DNA of 64,000 bases, taken from Ahniella affigens. GTDB taxonomy: Bacteria > Pseudomonadota > Gammaproteobacteria > Xanthomonadales > Ahniellaceae. This document shows, in pieces, positions 27,273 to 36,112 of the stretch. Position numbers and translations under genes: made by a program. Position 1 is the stretch's first letter. Each line of letters begins with the position of its first letter. The DNA lies in NCBI RefSeq assembly GCF_003015185.1, contig NZ_CP027860.1, positions 5,611,001 through 5,675,000 of the forward strand, given 5' to 3'. The notes beneath the pieces are model-generated. The model was not told the origin of the DNA and did not search any database. It saw only the letters and a program-made list of their open reading frames with translations.

Positions 27273-27943
27273 GGGCCGAACCTCGACATGGCCGCGGCCA
27301 CCGCATCGGCGATCAGTTTCAGGAACAGCGTCCCAATGCCGGGATGAAAGCGGTTCTGATCCTTGCTGCCGATAGCCAGAAAACCAAGGTCCTCGATCGG
27401 CAACAACGCGGCCGAAAGAGCGCGCTCGGACAAGGCGCCAAACAGGAACTCCAATTTATCTTCATTCAAGCGCCCGCACAGTGGCTCGGCTTGACTCAGG
27501 AACTCCGAGAACATACTGAGTCGCGGATCCTGTCGGTCGATCACGTTCAACCACTCGGATTGAAAGCCCGGGTCCCGGTACAGCACCACGCGCACCAGAT
27601 CGGTGTGAAAGTCTTCCGTCAACGTGGCGACTACCGTAGACAACGTATCGGTCGGTGTATGTGCACGCATCAAACTCAGTGTGAAACTGTGGACGCGCGC
27701 GACCAGCTGTTCATTGTCCTGGGCGATTCCCACCAGTTCTTGGAGGCGTCGACTGAGCGCTCGGTTCTTGTCGCGCAACACGTCGAGTTGATAGCTGGCA
27801 AGCGACGTGCTGGCGCCCTGATGGCGCGGCAGGCGCAGCGTCAGCGCAAGGTCTGGGAACTCACTGAGGAAGTCCGGATTGCGGCGCAGAAAGCCGGCGA
27901 CATCCAGTACATCGAGTTCACGGCGCGTAGCAAAATCAGTCAT
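27269..27943 (-). CDS. DUF484 family protein
   Basis: A 224-residue protein with the DUF484 start VLDVAGFLRRNPDFLSEFPDLALTL and coiled-coil segment, followed by a GAF-like domain (about 90-220). Function is unknown; the family is always near dapF. The ATG at 27941-27943 overlaps the dapF end by eight bases; a start five codons earlier is possible. Confidence 0.9.
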   Translation of the reverse strand: MTDFATRRELDVLDVAGFLRRNPDFLSEFPDLALTLRLPRHQGASTSLASYQLDVLRDKNRALSRRLQELVGIAQDNEQLVARVHSFTLSLMRAHTPTDTLSTVVATLTEDFHTDLVRVVLYRDPGFQSEWLNVIDRQDPRLSMFSEFLSQAEPLCGRLNEDKLEFLFGALSERALSAALLPIEDLGFLAIGSKDQNRFHPGIGTLFLKLIADAVAAAMSRFGP

Positions 27944-28766
27944 GGTTCCAGATTCCATCAAACACAAATTGTGCGGGTCCACTCATCAGCAAGGTCGATC
28001 CAGGTCCGGCCCAGCTGATGTCGAGGTGGCCACCCGGCAGGTCAACGCCAACGGTGGCATCCACCACATCGCGCTGCCTGAGGATAGCGACCGCGGCCGA
28101 CGCACCGCTGCCGCAAGCTAGAGTTTCGCCTACGCCGCGCTCGAACACCCTGAGTCGAATCGCGGCGCGACTCACCACCTCGGCGAAGCCGACGTTGACC
28201 CGATCCGGAAATCGCGGATGGCGCTCAAGCAATGCGCCGAGTGTCGCAACGGGCGCCTGATCGACCGACGGAACGACCACCAGGCAATGGGGATTGCCCA
28301 TCGACACGGCCCCGATATCGATCGAGCCGTCCGCCAATTCCAACAGATAGTGGGCGGCCGGCTCGTCAGCCATGAACGGAATCTGTGCTGGCGCAAACAT
28401 CGGCTCGCCGATCGCTGCCCGAATGCGGCCGTCAGCGAGACGTTCGCAGACCATGCGCCCGGCATCGCCATCGATAAGCAGGGGATTGGGTAAGGCCGGA
28501 TTGTCCCGCCACAGCCACGCCGCTACACAGCGCAGTCCGTTGCCGCATTGACCCGCGACGCTGCCGTCCTGATTCAGAATCCGATAGCGCGCGGCGGCGC
28601 CGTCCGTGCCAGCGTGAATGGTAATCAGTTGATCGCAGCCAACGCCAAAGTGCCGATCGGCAATCTGCTCAGCGAGTTCGGCCGACCAATCGACCGGCTG
28701 GCTTCGGGCATCGATGATCACGAAATCGTTGCCGATTCCATGCATCTTGGTAAAGCGAATGCTCAT
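27936..28766 (-). CDS. dapF: Diaminopimelate epimerase
   Basis: A 276-residue cofactor-independent epimerase that makes meso-diaminopimelate for lysine and peptidoglycan. Marks: FTKMHGIGNDFVIIDA, DQDGSVAGQCGNGLRC with the first catalytic Cys, MGNPHCLVVV, NVGFAEV, and ERGVGETLACGSGASA with the second catalytic Cys. Start at 28766 overlaps the lptM stop (ATGA). Confidence 0.97.
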   Translation of the reverse strand: MSIRFTKMHGIGNDFVIIDARSQPVDWSAELAEQIADRHFGVGCDQLITIHAGTDGAAARYRILNQDGSVAGQCGNGLRCVAAWLWRDNPALPNPLLIDGDAGRMVCERLADGRIRAAIGEPMFAPAQIPFMADEPAAHYLLELADGSIDIGAVSMGNPHCLVVVPSVDQAPVATLGALLERHPRFPDRVNVGFAEVVSRAAIRLRVFERGVGETLACGSGASAAVAILRQRDVVDATVGVDLPGGHLDISWAGPGSTLLMSGPAQFVFDGIWNHD

Positions 28767-28903
28767 TCCGTCGCCGCAGGGTTGTTCTCTGGCGCCGGCG
28801 CATCCGGGTGGCGAAGTTCGCCGGACTGCCCGCACGCCGACAGCACCAGGCAAAGTACCAGCAAGCTCGTGAGCCGACGCCCTTGGCGGCGGATCTTGGT
28901 CAT
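28763..28903 (-). CDS. lptM: Small lipoprotein LptM (YifL family)
   Basis: A 46-residue lipoprotein, below the length that automated ORF calls usually accept. The lipobox LSAC is followed by GQSGELRHPDAP, matching the LptM pattern CGxxGxLxxP. LptM helps the LptD outer-membrane translocon fold. It begins MTKIRRQGRRLTSLLVLCLV and its TGA overlaps the dapF ATG. Gene order lptM-dapF-DUF484 is the standard one. Confidence 0.85.
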   Translation of the reverse strand: MTKIRRQGRRLTSLLVLCLVLSACGQSGELRHPDAPAPENNPAATE

Positions 28904-29111
28904 CAAGATCTGATTCAAGCCATCACTCCTTAATTGAAATGCAAGACCAATGCCGAGCCGAGTCGGCGCTTGCGTCAGCCAACAGAAAGACTATACCGAA
29001 AATACCGGAAGGACTTGTCGGGTTGTCCGTCCGAAATCGGGCAGGTGCCGGCGCCGCCTTTGGACGTCGGCAACGGCGGCGATTCAGCGCGGCATTCTTG
29101 CTGACCGGCGC

Positions 29112-31349
29112 TCAGGGCGCGTCCGGGCTGGTCTTGTACACCAGGAAGGCGCCATCGATACTGCGCTTAGGCCAGTCCACGTGCCGCTTGCTGGTGATGT
29201 GCACCTTGATGCCGACCTGGTCGAAGATGTACGCATAGTTCAAGGCCACATCCTTCAGGCGCTGGTAGCGCCCGGAGTTGCCCACGTGGCCGGAGAACAT
29301 GTTGGTCATCAAAAGAATCCTGCTGTCGCCCTGATTCATGCGCCGCAATTTGGTCACCCACTTCGCTGGTCCCCAATACGGAACCTGCGTATCGAACAGG
29401 CCCGTTGTCACCATCATATTGGGATACGCCTGTGCGGTGACATTGTCATAGGGCGAGTAGCGGAGCATGTACGCGTAGTCTTCAGCCAGCATGGGGTTCC
29501 CCCATTCGCCGTACTCATTGGCAGTCAGCGGCAGATTCGCGTCAAGCATGCTGGTCACCACATCGACAAACGGCACGTTGGCAATGATGGCGCGATAGCG
29601 ATTGGGTGCCATGTTCGCGACACCCGCAACCAGCAAGCCGCCGGCGCTACCTCCCTGGGCCACGATCCGTTTGGGGTCCGATCGGCCTTCGCGAACGAGC
29701 CAGTCGGTCACATCAAGAAAGTCGTAGAACGAGTTCAACTTATTCAGATGCCGACCATCCTGATACCACTCCCGACCCATTTCCTGGCCACCGCGGACAT
29801 GCGCGATGACAAACAGCATGCCGCGATCGACGAGACTCAGACGGTTGCCGTTGAATACCGGATCAGTCGAGGTGCCGTACGCGCCATAACCGGTGATCAA
29901 CGTAGCGGCCTGCCGCGCGCCGGCACGCTTTCGATACAACAGCGAAACGGGAATCTGCCTGCCATCGCGGGCTGGCACCATATGGAGTTCCGAGACGTAG
30001 TTCCCGGGTTTGAAGCGCTTGTCCGGCACTGGCTCCCGCTTCAGCAGCTTGAGCTTTTGGGTCTTCAGGTCGTATTCGAAAATCGAGCTGGGCGTGTTCA
30101 ACGCCGAATACACCAGACGAAACTTTTGGCTAGCCTGCTCTGGGTTGTTACTGGGCAACGCCGCGTAACTCTGGTCCGGAAACTGGATCAAATGCTCGGC
30201 GCCGTCGGCGAAATATTTGACCCGCAATCGCTTCAGGCCGGCGCTGCGCTCGCTGATGACTGCCGCATCCTGCATGACTGCCATGGTCTCGAAGAGGCGC
30301 GTCGTGTCGCCTGCCAGCCACTCCTGCCACTGTGAACGATCTGATGCCGCGTCGATGGGAGCCCGAAAAATCGAAAAATTGTCGGCACGCCAGTTGCTGA
30401 GCAGTAGCCATTCCTTACCGTGGTCCTCGACGTCGTACTCGTGTCCATTCTCGCGGGGATAGATCACTTGAAAGGCGAGTTCTGGATCGCTCGCCCGGGC
30501 AAACCGCCACTCTGTGAACGCCGTTGATGACGAACCGATCAGCATGAAGCGATCGCTGCGGGTGCGCTTGACCGTCAGGAATGCCGTCGGATCGGACTCC
30601 GTATATAAGCGTCGATCGCCAGCAGCCGACTGCCCCGGCACGTGCAGCAATACTTGATTGCCGAGTAGCGTCCGCGAATCCTTTCGGATGTACAGCACGC
30701 CGTTGTCGGCAAATGTGATCGTCGGCTCAACATCGGCGATGGGTTCGCTGATCTCGCGGCCGGTCGCCAGCTCGCGGATGCGCAGCAGGTAGCGTCGCTG
30801 ACCGACCCGATCCTCGGTCCACGCCAGGTAGCGACCATCAGGACTGACCACAAAGCTGCCCACCGAAAAGAACCGGTGTCCGGCTGCCAGCTCATTGAGG
30901 TCAAGCAAGCTCTCGGGCTTTCGGGAATCGGCACGACGACTGTACAGATGTACTGGGTACGCAAGCCCAGCGCGTGTGCACGTCTGGAACCAAAGGCCAC
31001 GTTTCGTATAGGGCACATTGCAGTCGGCTTCGGCGGTACGGCCGCGCAGTTCGACGTACAACTGGCCCATGCTCGGCCTGAGATGATCAAGGCTTGCCCG
31101 GGCATAGCGATTCTCTTCGGTGAGCAACGCAATCGCGGCATCACTTTGGCGGCCATCGTCGCGAAGCCAGTAATACGGGTCGTCGCGCGTTCCAAATGGC
31201 GCGACCACCGCATGCGGCGTCGCGACGGCAATCGGCGCGCTCGGGGTAGTGGGTGGTGCTGCGCCGAGTGGTGTGGACGCCGCCCAGAGCAGCGTCATCG
31301 CAATCGCGAAGTGCGCGCGTTGGATCGGTGAATGGACTGGACTGAGCAT
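29112..31349 (-). CDS. Oligopeptidase B-like S9A serine peptidase (exported)
   Basis: A 745-residue prolyl-oligopeptidase-family enzyme. An N-terminal signal peptide (to about residue 30, PLGA) is followed by a beta-propeller (about 90-420) and an alpha/beta hydrolase domain. The nucleophile is Ser in GGSAGGLL, the Asp lies in TTGLFDTQVPYW and the His in MFSGHVGNSGRY. Oligopeptidase B cuts after Arg/Lys in short peptides. Start at 31349 is supported by GGAGG six bases upstream. The signal peptide suggests a periplasmic enzyme, unlike cytosolic PtrB of E. coli. Confidence 0.9.
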   Translation of the reverse strand: MLSPVHSPIQRAHFAIAMTLLWAASTPLGAAPPTTPSAPIAVATPHAVVAPFGTRDDPYYWLRDDGRQSDAAIALLTEENRYARASLDHLRPSMGQLYVELRGRTAEADCNVPYTKRGLWFQTCTRAGLAYPVHLYSRRADSRKPESLLDLNELAAGHRFFSVGSFVVSPDGRYLAWTEDRVGQRRYLLRIRELATGREISEPIADVEPTITFADNGVLYIRKDSRTLLGNQVLLHVPGQSAAGDRRLYTESDPTAFLTVKRTRSDRFMLIGSSSTAFTEWRFARASDPELAFQVIYPRENGHEYDVEDHGKEWLLLSNWRADNFSIFRAPIDAASDRSQWQEWLAGDTTRLFETMAVMQDAAVISERSAGLKRLRVKYFADGAEHLIQFPDQSYAALPSNNPEQASQKFRLVYSALNTPSSIFEYDLKTQKLKLLKREPVPDKRFKPGNYVSELHMVPARDGRQIPVSLLYRKRAGARQAATLITGYGAYGTSTDPVFNGNRLSLVDRGMLFVIAHVRGGQEMGREWYQDGRHLNKLNSFYDFLDVTDWLVREGRSDPKRIVAQGGSAGGLLVAGVANMAPNRYRAIIANVPFVDVVTSMLDANLPLTANEYGEWGNPMLAEDYAYMLRYSPYDNVTAQAYPNMMVTTGLFDTQVPYWGPAKWVTKLRRMNQGDSRILLMTNMFSGHVGNSGRYQRLKDVALNYAYIFDQVGIKVHITSKRHVDWPKRSIDGAFLVYKTSPDAP

Positions 31350-31805
31350 GTCTTGCCTCCTTGCGATGTCGGTGACGAACGGGCTGCGAGCGTGCTCGCG
31401 GCGTCCACTTGGATACGGATTCTGCTGCATTCTGGGGTGACGTTGGCGTTCGGGCCGTGCAAATGGCCTGAGTGCGCCGATGAATCGGCGGTGCGCAGCG
31501 CGTGCCGCTCATCGGCGCACACCGAGCGCAAGAATCGCTGTCGAAAGTGGTTGCGCGAGCGTCGATCGCGGTCCGATGTGCGTCGGGTGAGTGGCATGCA
31601 AACCGGTCAACGCATGGCTTCGAAGATTGTCGCTGCGCTTCGACTACGACGTGGATCGTCAATACTGGCGCGGTTTGCAGGCGATCATTGTGGCCGCGAT
31701 ACAGCCATATGTGCAGCACAAGCGATGCCACGCATCGAGCACGCGTGCACCGGTTGGTGGTGGTGTGTGATGCTCGTGCTTGGTCGAAAATCAGTCGACG
31801 CGGCG

Positions 31806-31840
31806 CACACAAGTTGTGTGATCGATGCAACGCAATTGCA
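31806..31840. promoter_or_regulatory. Two palindromes upstream of the H1-like gene promoter
   Basis: CACACAAGTTGTGTG (31806-31820) is a perfect 7-base inverted repeat around one G. TGCAA-N5-TTGCA (31826-31840) follows six bases later. They end 30 bases before a TTGACA box. Placement suggests binding sites for a dimeric regulator; which one is unknown. Confidence 0.4.
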
Positions 31841-31869
31841 TTTCTTTGAGTCCCAGAACACGAAACGTG

Positions 31870-31898
31870 TTGACAGTCAAGCGCACAACGATTAGTTT
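31870..31898 (+). promoter_or_regulatory. Promoter-like sequence for the H1-like gene
   Basis: A perfect -35 box TTGACA (31870-31875), a 17-base spacer and TAGTTT (31893-31898) as a weak -10. It is the best candidate in the 768-base gap. Confidence 0.42.
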
Positions 31899-32117
31899 TG
31901 CGCCCGCGTGACAAGCATGCTTCAACAATGAATTTCAATACGTCGGACAGCACATCGATCGAAAACCACACATCGCGCTCCTCGCGATTGATCGTCGTCC
32001 GCTCTCGCGCCGCACGCTGCGCGTCGATCACCTCCCCCTTTTCTGTGGGTGCCCCGGCAGTCGGCATCCACGTTTGAGTTTTACCGGGCAATCTGCCAAC
32101 CAAGAGGAGTTATAACC

Positions 32118-32354
32118 ATGAAAGCAGCAACGACGAAGAAAGTAGTGAAGAAAGCAACGACCGCGAAAGCGGCTGCAAAGAAGCCGGCGGCCAAGAAGGC
32201 TGCTGCGAAGAAGCCAGCGGCGAAGAAGGCTGCTGCGAAGAAGCCAGCGGCCAAGAAGGCTGCTGCGAAGAAGCCGGCTGCAAAGAAGGCTGCCGCCAAG
32301 AAGCCAGCTGCCAAGAAGGCCGCTGCGAAGAAGGCTGCTCCGAAGAAAGCCTAA
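32118..32354 (+). CDS. Histone H1-like Ala/Lys-repeat protein
   Basis: A 78-residue, almost pure Lys/Ala/Pro protein with repeats AAAKKPAAKK, like the C-terminal tail of eukaryotic histone H1 and the AlgP/HctB-type nucleoid proteins of bacteria. It should bind DNA or RNA by charge and be unfolded alone. Start at 32118 has AGGAG upstream. A strong terminator follows, so it is a single-gene unit. The repeats are near identical at DNA level, so length may vary among strains. Confidence 0.85.
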   Translation: MKAATTKKVVKKATTAKAAAKKPAAKKAAAKKPAAKKAAAKKPAAKKAAAKKPAAKKAAAKKPAAKKAAAKKAAPKKA

Positions 32355-32392
32355 GCTGTTCGCTTAGTTTCACCTCTGTAAAAGTAGGGTCA

Positions 32393-32433
32393 GACCATCG
32401 CACGACGCCCGGCGTGCGATGGTCAATTTATTT
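32393..32433 (+). terminator. Rho-independent terminator of the H1-like gene
   Basis: GACCATCGCACG (32393-32404) pairs perfectly with CGTGCGATGGTC (32413-32424) around an 8-base loop, followed by AATTTATTT. It starts 38 bases past the stop. Confidence 0.85.
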
Positions 32434-32513
32434 GGGCGACCGAAAAAGCGCCCGCGCCAATTGATCGTCCCGCGCTAAGCTTGAAGCCATCCAGGACGGA
32501 TGGACGGCAGCAC

Positions 32514-33293
32514 ATGCGGGCAGCACCATTTCTCGGCGCAATCGAAACCCGGCGACAGGCAGGACACTTTCAGTTCGCCCTGATGCAGGCCACCGTTCCG
32601 GCGCATGCGGTTGCCGAACATGGCCACGCCGATCCACACTGGGTCTTTGCTTGGGATGGTGATTACCAGTCTCGGGCGCGTGCGCTGGACACCGCCGCCG
32701 CCGCTACGTTGGTGTTGAATCCACCGGATACGGAGCACCGCGATTGCTTTGGCGAGCGATTGGGTAAGTTCATGGCGGTGTCCTGGTCGCGCGAAGACTG
32801 GCAGCATCTCAGCGAGGTCTTGCCGTTACCCAAGGTACCGATCCAGATTCCCGTTGCGCTCGGCCTCGCACAGACGCTGGCCACGGGCTTGAGTCGATCG
32901 CTGCAGGACCTTGAGTTGGAATCCTTGAGCCTGCGTCTGCTGGACCGATCGCTCTCCGAGCAGCGTCCGCTACCAGGGGCGGCATGGCTGGCACGCGCCG
33001 AGGCGTATCTCGATGCGCATCCCGATTGCCCGGATGTTCGGACGTTGGCGGGCGCGGTGGGTGTGCACCCCGTGAGCCTCGCCCGACTCCTGCGTCAGCG
33101 ATGCGGCGTCACGCCAGCGCAGTATTTGTTTCGCCATCGTTTGCAGCGTGCCTGCGGTTGGCTGCGCCTCAGCGCGCGCAGTGTGACCGACATTGCGCTT
33201 GATCTGGGGTTCGCCGATGCGGCCCACTTCAGCCACCGCTTCCGCCGAGCATACGGTGTGAACCCGCGGGCATTTCGGCAAGACCGGCGCTGA
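32514..33293 (+). CDS. AraC family transcriptional regulator
   Basis: A 259-residue regulator. The N-terminal cupin-like sensor (about 1-140) is followed by two helix-turn-helix units (DVRTLAGAVGVHPVSLARLLRQ and SVTDIALDLGFADAAHFSHRFRRAYGVNPRAFR). The ATG at 32514 is chosen over an in-frame TTG at 32481. The serine hydrolase downstream starts 128 bases later and could be a target; the ligand is unknown. Confidence 0.9.
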   Translation: MRAAPFLGAIETRRQAGHFQFALMQATVPAHAVAEHGHADPHWVFAWDGDYQSRARALDTAAAATLVLNPPDTEHRDCFGERLGKFMAVSWSREDWQHLSEVLPLPKVPIQIPVALGLAQTLATGLSRSLQDLELESLSLRLLDRSLSEQRPLPGAAWLARAEAYLDAHPDCPDVRTLAGAVGVHPVSLARLLRQRCGVTPAQYLFRHRLQRACGWLRLSARSVTDIALDLGFADAAHFSHRFRRAYGVNPRAFRQDRR

Positions 33294-33421
33294 CATCCAG
33301 CGTCGTAAGCGGTGTCCGGTTTCATGGAGACAAGTATTTCGGAATCAGCACCGGCATGATCCCGTCACCGCCCGACATCCTGGTGATGTCATGGGCGATT
33401 CACTCAGCCAAGGACTCAGTA

Positions 33422-34564
33422 ATGCGAACAGGAATCGCGAAATGGTGGACAACATGGGGTGTGGCCGTCAGCCTGATGGTGCCGGCACTCGTTGGCGCGG
33501 CGACCAAAGACGCCAAACCCGACTGGATCGAAGCCAGCCCAAAGGCACTACATCTTGATCCCGATGCACTGGCTGCACTCGATCAGCAGATCCAGAACGG
33601 CGCGTACCAGAAGATTACGTCGATCCTCATCGCCCGGCATGGGCAACTCGGATTCGAGCGGTACTACGACGAGGGTGGCGCCGCAGCACTTCGAAATACC
33701 CGTTCGGTTACCAAGACCGTCACCAGCATGTTGACCGGCATTGCGATCGATCAGGGTCACATTCGCGATGTCGATGCCCGCCTGTTGCCGCTGTTGGCAC
33801 GCCCGTCGCCGCCCGCCAACCCGGACCCGCGCAAGGACGCCATGCGCATCGAGGACGTGCTCACCATGAGCGGGCCGCTCGAGTGCGATGACTGGAGCGA
33901 GCATTCGCGCGGCAACGAAGAGCGGATGTACCTGATCGAGGACTGGGTGGGATTTTTTGTCGATCTGCCCATTCAAGGGTATCCGGCCTGGATTCCGAAA
34001 CCCGCGGACTCGCCGTATGGCCGCAGTTTTCGCTATTGCACAGCGGGCGTCACGACCCTCGGCCAAGCGGTGCAGAACGCCGTCGGCATGCCGCTCCCGG
34101 AATTTGCGGCGCGGCATCTGTTCGAGCCGCTCGGCATTCAATCGGTGAGTTGGCAATACTCGCCGCTCGGTTTGGCGCAAGGCGGTGGGGGCCTGTCGCT
34201 CCGCAGCCGAGACTTGTTGAAGCTTGCGCAGCTGTATCTGGACGACGGGATGTATCGCCACACAGAAGTCGTGTCAGCCGACTGGGTGAAGGCATCAAGC
34301 ACGGCACACGCACAAGTCGAGGCAGCACCCAAGATCGACTATGGCTACCTGTGGTGGTTGCTCGATCTGCCGCTTGCCAATGGCGAGACCATCCATTTGG
34401 TTGCGATGAACGGGACCGGCGGCAACACCGTGTTGTATGTGCCAAGCCTGGATGCGTCGATCGTGGTGACCACTGAAAACTACGATGTGCAAGGCGCACC
34501 CCGGTTGACGTTGAAGCTGCTGAGCGAATTGGTCATTCCGGCGATCGTGTCCGAGTCGCATTGA
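33422..34564 (+). CDS. Secreted serine hydrolase (beta-lactamase class C family)
   Basis: A 380-residue protein with signal peptide (to about residue 28, LVGA). The catalytic S-x-x-K is in NTRSVTKTVTSML. The second motif, usually Y-x-N, appears as RYCTAGVTTLG, a variant seen in 6-aminohexanoate-dimer-hydrolase-like and esterase members. The third motif is near MNGTGGNTV in place of KTG. It is therefore more likely an esterase or amidase than a true beta-lactamase. Start at 33422. Confidence 0.85.
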   Translation: MRTGIAKWWTTWGVAVSLMVPALVGAATKDAKPDWIEASPKALHLDPDALAALDQQIQNGAYQKITSILIARHGQLGFERYYDEGGAAALRNTRSVTKTVTSMLTGIAIDQGHIRDVDARLLPLLARPSPPANPDPRKDAMRIEDVLTMSGPLECDDWSEHSRGNEERMYLIEDWVGFFVDLPIQGYPAWIPKPADSPYGRSFRYCTAGVTTLGQAVQNAVGMPLPEFAARHLFEPLGIQSVSWQYSPLGLAQGGGGLSLRSRDLLKLAQLYLDDGMYRHTEVVSADWVKASSTAHAQVEAAPKIDYGYLWWLLDLPLANGETIHLVAMNGTGGNTVLYVPSLDASIVVTTENYDVQGAPRLTLKLLSELVIPAIVSESH

Positions 34565-34579
34565 CCTGGTGGAGCCGGG

Positions 34580-34634
34580 CCCTCCCCGCGCTCGTGGGGG
34601 AGGGAGCGCTCCCGCTCACACGCGAGTGGGAGCG
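34580..34634. repeat. Two adjacent GC-rich hairpins after the serine hydrolase
   Basis: CCCTCCCC/GGGGAGGG (34580-34604) and CGCTCCCGCTC/GAGTGGGAGCG (34607-34634, one G-T pair) form two hairpins in a row starting 16 bases after the stop. They resemble the dispersed palindromic repeats found between genes in Xanthomonas and Pseudomonas relatives and may also end transcription. The 34565-34868 gap has no gene. Confidence 0.55.
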
Positions 34635-34774
34635 GGCTGGGGAGCGGGCTACTTGCCACACCGCGCCGTCGTAAGAATCGCGCATCGTCGCTGACAGTTT
34701 GATGCACCCATGGCGCCAGATTGTTTCGGGGCTGAAGTGATCGTCAGCAGCTGGAGTCGGTGGGGTCTGGTTCC

Positions 34775-34800
34775 TTTGTAGGAGCGGCTTCAGCCGCGAA
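34775..34800. repeat. REP-like element (TTGTAGGAGCGGCTTCAGCC type)
   Basis: TTTGTAGGAGCGGCTTCAGC followed by CGCGAA, with the palindromic core GCGGCTTCAGCCGC (34784-34797). Nearly the same sequence is a highly repeated intergenic element in Xanthomonas, Stenotrophomonas and Pseudomonas genomes. Only one copy is in this window, so its repeat status rests on outside knowledge. Confidence 0.65.
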
Positions 34801-34868
34801 TCAATCTTGCGATGATGCGGTCGTGACGCCTGATTGATTCGGGATTGAAGCCACTCTCACAAGTACTG

Positions 34869-35426
34869 CTAAGGTTGCTCGGCCAGCTTTTCATGCCCGT
34901 AGCTGATGACACGGGCGAGCTTCCAGCGCTTCCCGTCACGGCGCCAGATCTGCGCGAACGCGGCCTGTTCCACCAATGACTCGCTGCCGTCTTCATGCAA
35001 TCGGAAGAAGCGGTGCGTGCCGATCTCCAACACGCCGAAATCGCCGATCGCATGCAACTGCACGCTGTCGCGATCGAGCTCACGGCGTGCGCGATAGTCC
35101 TCGCCGCTTGCCTCGCGTGCGCACTTCTTGCGGATCAGACCGATGAACTGATCGCCACTGGTCGCCATGCGCCCATGCCGGTCGTGATAGAACTCCATGT
35201 CGCGCGCGACCAGCGATTTCAGTTGCGTCCATTGGCAGTTGCCGAACACGATCGCAAAGACGTCCGCATCGGCTTGCAAGACCGCTTGCTGCACTTCGGG
35301 CGTCACAGCATCGGACGGTGGTTCGGCCACTGCGTCGTGGCTGGTGGCAAACACGAGCATCGCAAGAATCGCGGCCATAAGCCGCCCGGCTCCGGCAAAG
35401 CCGGAGGCTGTCCTGGTCATCATCAT
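34869..35426 (-). CDS. Secreted NTF2-like (DUF4440) protein
   Basis: A 185-residue protein with a signal peptide (to about residue 35, AVAEPP). The mature part follows DUF4440: VLQADADVFAIVFGNCQWTQLKSLVARDMEFYHDRHGRMATSGDQFI and a C-terminal FAQIWRRDGKRWKLARVISYGH. Function unknown, likely ligand binding or hydrolysis of a small molecule. Three Met codons in a row make the start uncertain by two residues; the first has AAGGA upstream. Confidence 0.82.
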   Translation of the reverse strand: MMMTRTASGFAGAGRLMAAILAMLVFATSHDAVAEPPSDAVTPEVQQAVLQADADVFAIVFGNCQWTQLKSLVARDMEFYHDRHGRMATSGDQFIGLIRKKCAREASGEDYRARRELDRDSVQLHAIGDFGVLEIGTHRFFRLHEDGSESLVEQAAFAQIWRRDGKRWKLARVISYGHEKLAEQP

Positions 35427-35534
35427 GGGGTCAGTCCTTTGTCAGGGTGTGTTGCGGGAAGCACTGCGCTAATTGGCGCACGTCCTTGGTCCGCAGGTTT
35501 CGGGTTTGGATTTGTAGACCGTCGCCGGGCTGAA

Positions 35535-35873
35535 TCACGTCATAGGCTGCTTGCTGGTCCGATGGGCGATGTAGGCGTAGCCGAGATTCGCCAACCCCAA
35601 ACCCAACGCCAGCGTCGCCAGTAGCCGGAGACTCGGCTCGCTGGGCCAAGGATCTGGCCAGAGCATGGCCGGCACGGCGAGCCCGATGATATTGAACGCC
35701 AGATGCAGGGCGCCAAGCCAGCGGCCCTCCCGCGCATCTCGGATCAGCAAACGCACCGCGTCATCACTGGCGCCGCTCTTTAGGGTCAGCACGCGCACGA
35801 CGGCGTCGACCAGCAGGCGAAAGCCGTAGGTCACGCACAAGAACAACATAATGGGAACCAGCACACCTTTCAT
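35535..35873 (-). CDS. Hypothetical small membrane protein
   Basis: A 112-residue protein with three likely membrane segments (about 3-25, 50-72, 82-104). I do not recognise the family. Start at 35873 is supported by AGGAG five bases upstream. It lies 108 bases upstream of the DUF4440 gene on the same strand. Confidence 0.65.
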   Translation of the reverse strand: MKGVLVPIMLFLCVTYGFRLLVDAVVRVLTLKSGASDDAVRLLIRDAREGRWLGALHLAFNIIGLAVPAMLWPDPWPSEPSLRLLATLALGLGLANLGYAYIAHRTSKQPMT

Positions 35874-36112
35874 GATCACTCCTGGCGGCTCCGAGCCGTG
35901 TCATCTGTCTTGGGTTCAAGTGTGACGCTCCGGTGGGGGCGTCCGGTGCTACCGAATTCGTCCGTTCGCGGCGCACTTCGGTTTCAGTCCCAGCTTGGAT
36001 ACGTCGATGGCGCAGCCGGTTGCAAGTTGTGTTGCACGCCTTCTGATCGCCGTTGCTAACGGGTTTGCAACCGATTGGGCATGACCAGTATCCAAGCGTG
36101 CATCGACCTATC

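Larger units (their letters stand above)
31350..32117. other. Non-coding stretch between oligopeptidase and histone H1-like gene
   Basis: No convincing gene. Open frames on both strands here are Cys/His/Arg-rich, lack ribosome binding sites and do not resemble proteins. The right half holds two palindromes (31806-31840) and a promoter-like sequence (31870-31898), which would give the H1-like gene a leader of about 210 bases. Confidence 0.6.

Noticed and set aside
31141-32103. A 320-codon open frame on the minus strand over the oligopeptidase start and the gap upstream
   Set aside because: It overlaps a firm gene, is full of Cys/His/Arg in a way typical of GC-rich non-coding DNA, and has no ribosome binding site or family resemblance.
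33422-34564. True class C beta-lactamase
   Set aside because: The S-x-x-K is present, but Y-x-N is Y-C-T and no K-T-G is seen, so a resistance role is not supported.
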